This document shows, one piece after another, positions 1 through 4,693 of a stretch of DNA of 5,681 nucleotides. Each line of letters begins with the position of its first letter. The stretch's first letter is position 1. A program made the translations under genes and the position numbers. The stretch lies in contig JAUYBK010000025.1 of assembly GCA_030693105.1 (NCBI GenBank), positions 1 through 5,681 of the forward strand, read 5' to 3'. The stretch comes from Methanobacteriaceae archaeon. Its GTDB lineage: Archaea; Methanobacteriota; Methanobacteria; Methanobacteriales; Methanobacteriaceae. The notes below the pieces were generated by a model, which worked only from the letters and a program-made list of their open reading frames with translations, had not been told where the DNA came from and searched no databases.

Positions 1-142
1 GTTCGGTAACAATAGGGCTGTCTGTTATGTCAGCGTCTCTCAGGATCTTCATTACAAAGAAGGTGAAGAATATTGTAGTCATGAAAGTTAGTGAGAAAAT
101 AATAATAATTGTTGTCTGTGATTCGTTCAATCTACCACCCAT
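1..142 (-). CDS. MraY-like glycosyl-phosphate transferase, N-terminus only (gene continues past left edge)
   Basis: Only the first 47 codons are present. They encode a short polar start, a hydrophobic membrane segment (about residues 11-31, rich in Ile, Phe, Thr and Met), then a cytoplasmic stretch containing KILRDADITDSP. This pattern matches the start of MraY/glycosyltransferase family 4 proteins, which move a sugar-phosphate onto a polyprenyl phosphate at the membrane. In pseudomurein-making archaea such a MraY-like enzyme is thought to form the lipid-linked cell-wall precursor (family knowledge). It lies 65 nt downstream of the ATP-grasp gene on the same strand, suggesting one operon. The start is uncertain: ATG at 142 lacks a clear ribosome binding site, while TTG at 130 has GGTGG (139-135) 4 nt upstream. 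In-frame stops at 160-158 and 154-152 exclude an earlier start. The catalytic Asp residues lie outside the window, so the call rests on N-terminal resemblance and context. Confidence 0.72.
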   Translation of the reverse strand, partial: MGGRLNESQTTIIIIFSLTFMTTIFFTFFVMKILRDADITDSPIVTE

Positions 143-207
143 TAACCGTAGTCATAGTTATACTATTTGAATTCATGCCTCCGCCCTATTCAAATATAAA
201 TATTAAG

Positions 208-1335
208 TTACTCTCCATTAATATTCTTAAGTTTGAGGTTTTGGAAGGTTCTTAAAACATCGTCTTGGCTTTCACCCCTAATTGTAATTCGCTGATGTTT
301 CAAAGGGCCGTGTATTATCCATTCATTGTTCTTGGAAAAGTCTCTGTAAATATAGCTGTTGCGTTTAGTAGGATAATCTTTCACTGGCACCTCCATTGCA
401 AAATAATACTTCATATTTTTCTTCACACGAGATAATTTCCAGTTTCCGGTGGCCATGTCAACCATCTCGTGGAGGGGATTAATGTTACAAGAAGCAGCAG
501 TTAAATAGCGGGTACCGCTTGGACGGGTGTTAATTTCCAGAATTAAATTGTTTTTTCCGTCAAATATAATATCTAAATCTGCTGAACCTTCTATGCCCAT
601 TAATCTAGTGAATTTAAAAGCTAAATCACGAATTCTCTGATTATTTTCATGATTATCAATACCTTCTAGTTCTAAAGGCGCTTTTTTAATCTTAAACTGG
701 GGATGAGTCCCTTTTCGGGTCGTGTCCCCTTTGTAAACTGGAACCAGAGGGATGTAATTTCCATCCCAACCCAGTATTTCCACTGAAATTTCAGCACCGT
801 CCAAAAATTTTTCAGCCAGGGCACTCCTGAATTTTTTCAAGTATTTTTGGACTTCCAGGTTGGTATTTGCTATTTCAATGCCTTGGCCTCCCTGTCCGTG
901 TCCCTGTTTAAGCACGACCGGTAAATCGAAAGGAAGTTCACTTGAGTTCTGATCTATCTTCTGGAATTGAGGGGTGGGCAGATCGTTTTCTACCATGAAT
1001 TCCTTGGTTTTGAGCTTGTCCTGGGCCAGTAATGCTGCTTTCAAGGGAGAAGTTACCACGGGGAGGCCATAGTTTTCTTCTAAATCTTCTTTAAGACCTG
1101 CTAAAGATAATAAAGGCCCATCAACACCTATAAGAGGAACAACTCCGTCTACATCTTCTTTTAGGGCTATTTCTTTTGGGCCATCCATTCCTCGAGGAAC
1201 CAGGTGCAATATATCTGCCAATTCGGTGTTGGGAGATTTTGGATTTGATTCAGTTAATACTGAGGTTATCCCCTTTTTTTTGGTGTATAATGCCACGTCT
1301 TCAAATAGACGGGAGCCAATGAACATTAACTTCAT
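208..1335 (-). CDS. ATP-grasp superfamily (CarB-like) ligase, probable pseudomurein biosynthesis protein
   Basis: A 375-residue protein, complete. Residues 1-105 form a Rossmann-like pre-ATP-grasp domain (start MKLMFIGSR). Residues 106-297 are an ATP-grasp domain: Lys143 and the glycine-rich loop GHGQGGQG (145-152) would bind ATP, the EKFLDGAEISVE strand (175-186) follows, and Asp253, Asp255, Glu267 and Asn269 (LEINTRPSG) are expected Mg-ATP ligands. The C-terminal 75 residues are a small basic domain I do not recognise. ATP-grasp enzymes activate a carboxylate as acyl phosphate and join it to an amine or thiol. CarB-like members of about this size beside MraY-like and Mur-ligase-like genes are, as I recall, part of the pseudomurein cluster of Methanobacteriales; the exact reaction is unknown to me. 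ATG 1335 is preceded by AGTGAT 4 nt upstream, a reasonable site. The unit has its own TATA box. Automatic annotation may call it a carbamoyl-phosphate synthase-like protein, but it is far too short for that enzyme. Confidence 0.85.
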   Translation of the reverse strand: MKLMFIGSRLFEDVALYTKKKGITSVLTESNPKSPNTELADILHLVPRGMDGPKEIALKEDVDGVVPLIGVDGPLLSLAGLKEDLEENYGLPVVTSPLKAALLAQDKLKTKEFMVENDLPTPQFQKIDQNSSELPFDLPVVLKQGHGQGGQGIEIANTNLEVQKYLKKFRSALAEKFLDGAEISVEILGWDGNYIPLVPVYKGDTTRKGTHPQFKIKKAPLELEGIDNHENNQRIRDLAFKFTRLMGIEGSADLDIIFDGKNNLILEINTRPSGTRYLTAASCNINPLHEMVDMATGNWKLSRVKKNMKYYFAMEVPVKDYPTKRNSYIYRDFSKNNEWIIHGPLKHQRITIRGESQDDVLRTFQNLKLKNINGE

Positions 1336-1376
1336 TCAAATCACTGATTTTGCGTATTCTGACCCCTAATAGTGGG

Positions 1377-1405
1377 TGGTGTAATATACAGGAAGTCTGG
1401 TGTAA
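1377..1405 (-). repeat. Direct repeat TTACACCA x2, candidate operator at the ATP-grasp promoter
   Basis: Perfect 8-bp direct repeats at 1398-1405 and 1377-1384 are offset by 21 bp, two helical turns. They sit between the TATA box and the predicted start site and just past it, where a bound repressor would block initiation. The repeat is seen in the sequence; the operator role is inferred. Confidence 0.4.
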
Positions 1406-1409
1406 CATG

Positions 1410-1418
1410 TATTTATAT
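1410..1418 (-). promoter_or_regulatory. TATA box for the ATP-grasp/mraY-like unit
   Basis: Minus-strand ATATAAATA, a close match to the archaeal TATA consensus. It predicts initiation about 25 nt downstream, near 1388, giving a leader of about 53 nt before ATG 1335. Two direct copies of TTACACCA (1405-1398 and 1384-1377) lie just downstream, at a spacing of 21 nt. Confidence 0.55.
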
Positions 1419-1442
1419 GGTTGGAGGTAATTTTAAAGATTT

Positions 1443-1458
1443 AAAAAACCTATAAAAA
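1443..1458 (-). terminator. T-tract terminator after the hydrogenase maturation protease gene
   Basis: Directly after the minus-strand TAA stop come T5 (1458-1454) and T6 (1448-1443), with no hairpin. U-rich tracts without hairpins are the usual archaeal intrinsic termination signal. The position separates the protease gene from the ATP-grasp promoter. Confidence 0.5.
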
Positions 1459-1938
1459 TTAATTTTTGATATTTAAAACATCTTTTAAAATATTTAAAAC
1501 AACTATTGCACTTTTTTTTACGGAAGGGGACATTTCTTCCCCTAACTCCATGCTCTCTGGCTGTATGCCAATAAGGGCTATGGTTGCATTAGTACCGGCC
1601 TTTAGGTATTTTATCAGGAAGGATATGGGGATAGAGTGTGTAGAAATACTGTAATTAAATATTTCGTCTTTTTCAACCATTCTAACATATCCGGGGGCTT
1701 CTTCCATTTCCACGGCATCAACCAGGAGGATATGGGTGGGATTCTCTTTTTTGATGGTTCCACTGAAGTTTTCAGGCACAACACCTCCGTCCAAAGCAAT
1801 TATTTTATCATCAATCCCTATTAAACTCTGGGCTAGGAATGAGCCCAGGGCATCATCTCCTAAAATTTCATTCCCAATACCCAGAATAACAACTTTCTGA
1901 TAGCCCTTAAAAAAATCAGCTAATTGTTGCTTTAACAG
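1459..1938 (-). CDS. hycI: Hydrogenase maturation protease, HycI/HybD family, with probable CTG start
   Basis: Endopeptidase that removes the C-terminal extension of the large [NiFe]-hydrogenase subunit after nickel insertion (family knowledge). From CTG at 1938 the product is 159 residues, near the usual family length. It shows the N-terminal motif VVILGIGNEILGDDALG with the metal-ligand Glu at residue 24, then LDGG (49-52) and PEN (55-57), VDAVEM with Asp74, and STHSIP with His101. These match the Glu/Asp/His nickel-sensing triad of HybD/HycI. Between the in-frame TAA at 1944-1942 and TTG at 1794 there is no ATG, GTG or TTG. Starting at TTG 1794 would delete Glu24 and the first strand, so it is unlikely. 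CTG 1938 has a G-rich GGGGGGCGG (1955-1947) 8 nt upstream inside the methyltransferase gene, and overlaps that gene by 23 nt, which suggests translational coupling. ATA at 1941 is the other option. Function is confident; the start is inferred. Confidence 0.85.
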   Translation of the reverse strand: MLKQQLADFFKGYQKVVILGIGNEILGDDALGSFLAQSLIGIDDKIIALDGGVVPENFSGTIKKENPTHILLVDAVEMEEAPGYVRMVEKDEIFNYSISTHSIPISFLIKYLKAGTNATIALIGIQPESMELGEEMSPSVKKSAIVVLNILKDVLNIKN

Positions 1939-2677
1939 TATTTAAACCGCCCCCCATTATGTAATTTAAGTCTAGATTAATTTTGTCACCTTTGGATACT
2001 TTCAACGGATTCGTAGGTACCATTAAAGGAGGATTAAGCATAGGTGTGGGGCCGCATATAATATTTGAAGTCAAAAGGGTGAAAGTAGTGATCAGTATTC
2101 CATTCACCGTTCCGTGGTCTGTTATAGGTAGCTTTAAAGCCACATCCACCTTTTCATTAAATTCTCTTTTTAAGTTTAAACTGTTATAAATCTTTAAAGG
2201 ACCCATGGTTTTGAAATTATTTTTTAAGCCTTCCTGGTAACACAGGTGTTCCGTTTCCATATGGATCGGCTCCAAACCGTTAAAAATTCCGCAAGGAATT
2301 ATTTCGCCATGATCTTTAAGGTACTGACGCGCGTTTTGGAGCACGGGTATTAGTTCTTCATCAATTAGGCCGGTGTCAAGCATCTCGCAGATGATAAGAT
2401 CTGCTTTCTCAGGAAAAATAATTTTAGTGGCATCTTTTACCAGCACCGACACATTATCAAAGTTAGAAAGATTATGAATTGCTATTTGTGCTGTTTTTGG
2501 ATTTTTTTCCACTGCAAAAACATGCTCTGCTTGGGATGCTGCTTGGGATGATAGAATACCTGAACCAGCACCCAAATCGTAAACTATTCCCTTTGATTTT
2601 TCTTTTATAGCTTCAAAAAAACCTGCCAGACGCTCCTGGTCAGACAGAAGATTATGATGATAGGGAGTGGTCTTCAT
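1916..2677 (-). CDS. PRMT-like class I SAM-dependent methyltransferase (predicted RNA/protein methylase)
   Basis: A complete protein of 253 residues. SAM-binding motif I is VYDLGAGSG (32-40), the acidic motif ends VEKNP (56-60), and KDA (81-83) is motif II-like. Motif CEMLDTGLIDEE (97-108) places Glu98 and Glu107 nine residues apart, as in the double-E loop of protein arginine methyltransferases. The C-terminal part (about 130-253) looks like a beta barrel: the tail NPLKVSKGD (223-231) followed by alternating hydrophobics resembles the PRMT barrel end. The canonical PRMT Thr-His-Trp loop is not seen, so arginine methylation is not assured. I recall archaeal relatives being labelled predicted RNA methylases. 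It lies 70 nt after nikR, and its 3' end overlaps the protease gene, implying co-expression with that gene. ATG 2677 has no strong ribosome binding site. The substrate is unknown; a link to hydrogenase or nickel metabolism is inference from position only. Confidence 0.8.
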   Translation of the reverse strand: MKTTPYHHNLLSDQERLAGFFEAIKEKSKGIVYDLGAGSGILSSQAASQAEHVFAVEKNPKTAQIAIHNLSNFDNVSVLVKDATKIIFPEKADLIICEMLDTGLIDEELIPVLQNARQYLKDHGEIIPCGIFNGLEPIHMETEHLCYQEGLKNNFKTMGPLKIYNSLNLKREFNEKVDVALKLPITDHGTVNGILITTFTLLTSNIICGPTPMLNPPLMVPTNPLKVSKGDKINLDLNYIMGGGLNTVKATIS

Positions 2678-2698
2678 CTAGGTAATGTTTTGGTAAAA

Positions 2699-2743
2699 AG
2701 GTTAATAAAAAAGTGGTTTTAGAATCAGGAGGTTAATAAAAAA
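2699..2743 (-). repeat. Direct repeat, 14 bp x2, in the nikR/methyltransferase gap
   Basis: The plus-strand sequence AGGTTAATAAAAAA occurs at 2699-2712 and 2730-2743, 31 bp apart. On the minus strand each copy is a T6 tract followed by ATTAACCT, so this may be a duplicated terminator-like element. No good TATA box for the methyltransferase is evident in this gap. Confidence 0.45.
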
Positions 2744-2747
2744 AAAA
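2738..2747 (-). terminator. T10 tract immediately after the nikR stop codon
   Basis: Ten consecutive T on the minus strand directly follow the TAA of nikR. A run of this kind is a plausible archaeal intrinsic terminator. A second T6 tract lies at 2712-2707. Some read-through into the methyltransferase gene is possible. Confidence 0.6.
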
Positions 2748-3158
2748 TTATCTGTTTTCTCCGCTGGATGTACTGGTTAGTTTGACGTGTTCTACGCCTT
2801 TGAGTCTCATTATTTTCTCAGTTATGTCTCGGATGTATTTAACATCTCCTTTAACCACAACAACTTCTAAACAATATTTTTCAGTCATGTGTACGTGCAT
2901 AACGGCGTTTATGTACTGTCGGAAATCGTGCTGGATATCGGTGAGGTCTTCCATAACTCCGGTGTAGTGGTGGTCGTAGATTACTGCCAGAATTCCTATT
3001 CGGTCTCCATCCATTTCATTCATCCATTGATAACGGACAATATAATCCTTAAGGGCATCTCTTATTCCTTTTGATCTTGATTGGTATCCTCTGTCTTTTA
3101 AAACTTCATCAAATTCATTTAAAAGCTTTTTTGGCAAGGACATACTTATTCTCATCAT
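2748..3158 (-). CDS. nikR: Nickel-responsive transcriptional regulator NikR
   Basis: Complete, 136 residues, typical for NikR. Residues 1-45 are a ribbon-helix-helix DNA-binding domain (strand RISMSLP, then two helices, with the SRSKGIRDAL motif at 27-36). Residues 54-133 are the ACT-like nickel-binding and tetramerisation domain. All four high-affinity nickel ligands are visible: His77, His88, His90 and Cys96, in QHDF and MHVHMTEKYC. They equal E. coli His76, His87, His89 and Cys95 shifted by one, so numbering from the second Met (ATG 3155) would match exactly. ATG 3158 is preferred because GGGG (3171-3168) lies 9 nt upstream. NikR represses nickel uptake genes when nickel is abundant (family knowledge). 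No nickel transporter is in the window; the downstream hydrogenase protease fits a nickel theme. An inverted repeat upstream could serve autoregulation. Confidence 0.95.
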   Translation of the reverse strand: MMRISMSLPKKLLNEFDEVLKDRGYQSRSKGIRDALKDYIVRYQWMNEMDGDRIGILAVIYDHHYTGVMEDLTDIQHDFRQYINAVMHVHMTEKYCLEVVVVKGDVKYIRDITEKIMRLKGVEHVKLTSTSSGENR

Positions 3159-3196
3159 GGTACAATTCCCCTTATTATTTTAATAATATTTCATAC

Positions 3197-3204
3197 TATT
3201 TAAA
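3197..3204 (-). promoter_or_regulatory. TATA box of nikR
   Basis: Minus-strand TTTAAATA, preceded by an A-rich BRE-like stretch (GGGCAACA). The distance to ATG 3158 predicts a start near 3175 and a leader of roughly 17 nt carrying the GGGG ribosome binding site. Confidence 0.6.
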
Positions 3205-3218
3205 TGTTGCCCGTAATG

Positions 3219-3243
3219 ACAATATTGTTCATAAATAACAATA
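3219..3243 (-). promoter_or_regulatory. Candidate operator upstream of nikR (inverted repeats)
   Basis: Plus-strand TATTGTT-N7-AACAATA (3223-3243) is a perfect inverted repeat with 7-bp arms. Its left arm overlaps the perfect 10-bp palindrome ACAATATTGT (3219-3228), so the same half-site appears three times. It lies about 15 bp upstream of the nikR TATA box. It does not match the E. coli NikR GTATGA-N16-TCATAC operator; a lone TCATAC at 3191-3196 lacks its partner. The binding protein is unknown, and NikR itself is a possible guess. Confidence 0.4.
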
Positions 3244-3488
3244 AAACAACCTCAAGATATTACTGGTTACAATGGTAAGAAAAATTAACACCAGCATACT
3301 TATTAACTGGAAGTGGTGTTTTTACTATTTAAAACTTTGCCTGACTCGAGCAATGTTGCTGTAATATGAGTAAAAAATCAAGTAGTAATAATTCAAATAG
3401 TAATAATTTATTACCCTCTTGGTTAAAACCGACCTTACCCTATTACCAACCTACCCTATTAATATTAATCTCTAATCCCACAATATAA

Positions 3489-3524
3489 TTAATATAAAGA
3501 AAGAGTTTATGTTAATTTGGTGAT
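3489..3524 (+). promoter_or_regulatory. Promoter and ribosome binding site of the CBS-domain gene
   Basis: A TATA-like TTAATATAAA begins at 3489 and predicts a start near 3516-3520. GGTGAT at 3519-3524, three nt before ATG 3528, is a perfect complement to the 3' end of archaeal 16S rRNA and fixes the start codon. The TATA assignment is less sure because several A/T stretches overlap. Confidence 0.5.
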
Positions 3525-3527
3525 AAA

Positions 3528-3929
3528 ATGAAAGTTATGGAGGCCATGAATCGCGGTGTAATAGCTATAAATCCAGATACCAGTCCATTAGACGCATTTG
3601 AAAAGATGTATAAGGAAGGGGTCAGGAGGCTGTTTGTAATGGATGAGGCAGAAGATTTGTTGGGGGTGGTGTCCTACTCGGATCTTATTGGGGTTATGGG
3701 AACCATAAAGCCAACTATGAAGGGAAAAGTACCCCTTAAACTGACAGATATCATGTCCTCTGATGTGATTACCATTTCGGCCGATGATGGTATAGAAGAC
3801 GCAGCAAATTTAATGGTAAGGGCCGATATATCGGGACTTCTGGTTTTGGAAGATGAAAAACCCGTGGGAGTTATCAGTAAAACCGACATTTGTCGATTGG
3901 TAGCAGCTGAAATTCTGGTAACGTCTTAG
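3528..3929 (+). CDS. Two-CBS-domain regulatory protein
   Basis: A complete, soluble protein of 133 residues with two CBS domains and nothing else. CBS1 spans about residues 1-58 (starting MKVMEAMNRGVIAINPD and ending GVVSYSDL at 46-53). CBS2 spans about 72-128 (DIMSSDVITISADDG at 74-88, ending GVISKTDI at 114-121). Both end motifs keep the G-h-h-S-x-x-D pattern whose Ser and Asp contact ribose of AMP or ATP in many CBS pairs. Such stand-alone pairs usually sense adenine nucleotides, or sometimes SAM, and act on a partner protein (family knowledge). No partner is evident: the gene is monocistronic, divergent from nikR and followed by T-tracts. The GGTGAT ribosome binding site supports ATG 3528. 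The target is unknown. Confidence 0.9.
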   Translation: MKVMEAMNRGVIAINPDTSPLDAFEKMYKEGVRRLFVMDEAEDLLGVVSYSDLIGVMGTIKPTMKGKVPLKLTDIMSSDVITISADDGIEDAANLMVRADISGLLVLEDEKPVGVISKTDICRLVAAEILVTS

Positions 3930-3951
3930 AAATAGTATTTTTAATAAAAAC

Positions 3952-3976
3952 CACTAAACTTAAAATCACTAAACTT
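3952..3976 (+). repeat. Direct repeat CACTAAACTT x2 after the CBS gene
   Basis: Perfect 10-bp copies at 3952-3961 and 3967-3976 are 15 nt apart, just downstream of the CBS stop and running into the first T-tract. They may be part of a duplicated 3'-end signal. Confidence 0.45.
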
Positions 3977-4024
3977 TTTTTATAGTAAAATTTTTTTAAG
4001 ATCTCTTCAAATCAGCTTTTTTTT
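3975..4024 (+). terminator. Multiple T-tract terminator of the CBS gene
   Basis: Three plus-strand T-runs, T7 (3975-3981), T7 (3991-3997) and T8 (4017-4024), follow the gene without a clear hairpin. They also protect the converging tRNA genes from read-through. Confidence 0.6.
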
Positions 4025-4077
4025 AAATTTCCTAATTATAATAACAAGTTTAGAACTATGAAATTAAGTGATCATAA

Positions 4078-4113
4078 AATTTATTACAGAATTAAGAATT
4101 TATTACAGAATTA
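4078..4113. repeat. 17-bp tandem direct repeat next to the tRNA-Gly(TCC) 3' end
   Basis: AATTTATTACAGAATTA occurs perfectly at 4078-4094 and 4097-4113, separated by 2 nt, ending 4 nt from the tRNA discriminator base. It is a recent local duplication, possibly a doubled 3'-end signal of the tRNA transcript. No integrase or tRNA fragment accompanies it, so an attachment site is unlikely. Confidence 0.55.
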
Positions 4114-4117
4114 GAGA

Positions 4118-4191
<74 letters not shown>

Positions 4192-4193
4192 GA

Positions 4194-4269
<76 letters not shown>

Positions 4270-4310
4270 AATGCCTAATTTCACAGCATACCATGGTTAT
4301 GGGTTTATTG

Positions 4311-4318
4311 TATATAAA
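4311..4318 (-). promoter_or_regulatory. TATA box of the tRNA-Gly pair
   Basis: Minus-strand TTTATATA, preceded by CCTAAAAA as a BRE-like stretch, lies 44 nt upstream of the first tRNA. It predicts a start near 4290 and a leader of about 22 nt to be removed by RNase P. This is a strong archaeal stable-RNA promoter. Confidence 0.7.
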
Positions 4319-4538
4319 TTTTTAGGTATAGAGGGGTTGTCAAGTTGGTGGGGGCTGAAAATATTTATCTAAATTCTTTATTCAAATAATCCTCTATTCA
4401 AGAAAAGAAAGAAAAATGTAGTTTAAAAAGGTTGCAAATACTTCTAACACCCCTTAACTATACAACCCCGGTGTAAATATGATTATCTTGTCACTTATCA
4501 GGTTAGGAAATTACACAAACATTTAGGGGGTGATAATA

Positions 4539-4647
4539 AATAAGGTACTTCCGGTCAAATTTGTTGATCTATAAAATAAACATAATGGGATCGATAAATA
4601 TAAATCAATATAAATCAAAAGTGGTACCTTATTCAATGGTTAACCAT
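4539..4647 (+). promoter_or_regulatory. Putative control region of the DASS transporter
   Basis: AATAAGGTAC (4539-4548) and its exact complement GTACCTTATT (4624-4633) flank a tandem pair of ATATAAATCA (4598-4607 and 4608-4617). A perfect 12-bp palindrome, ATGGTTAACCAT, lies at 4636-4647. The tandem 10-mers each contain a TATA-like ATATAAAT; use of the first would start transcription near 4625, placing the palindrome in a leader of about 69 nt. The elements are seen directly; promoter and operator roles are inferred. Confidence 0.4.
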
Positions 4648-4693
4648 ACTTACTTAGCGTTTATGAGAAATTTAAAGAAAATCTAAAAAAAGT

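Larger units (their letters stand above)
3159..3527. other. Divergent AT-rich intergenic region between nikR and the CBS gene
   Basis: No coding region is seen over these 369 nt. Besides the nikR promoter and the inverted repeats at 3219-3243, it contains AACACCA (3287-3293) with its complement TGGTGTT (3314-3320) around a 20-nt loop; AGCAA-TG-TTGCT (3349-3360); direct repeats of TAGTAATAATT (3383-3393 and 3398-3408); and direct repeats of TACCCTATTA (3436-3445 and 3452-3461). The last two pairs, with offsets of 15 and 16 nt, lie upstream of the CBS promoter and may be regulatory or slipped-strand duplications. An unrecognised small RNA cannot be excluded. Confidence 0.5.

Noticed and set aside
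1459..1794. Protease gene starting at TTG 1794 (111 residues)
   Set aside because: This start removes the conserved GIGNEILGDD segment and the metal-ligand Glu, which are plainly encoded upstream in the same frame.
1466..1824. Plus-strand and alternative minus-strand frames over the protease gene
   Set aside because: They overlap the recognised HycI-family frame and lack motifs or ribosome binding sites.
3191..3196. TCATAC as half of an E. coli-type NikR operator
   Set aside because: No GTATGA partner at the required 16-nt spacing was found.
3383..3461. CRISPR-like array
   Set aside because: Repeats are only 10-11 bp, two copies each, with spacers of a few bases; no cas gene is seen.
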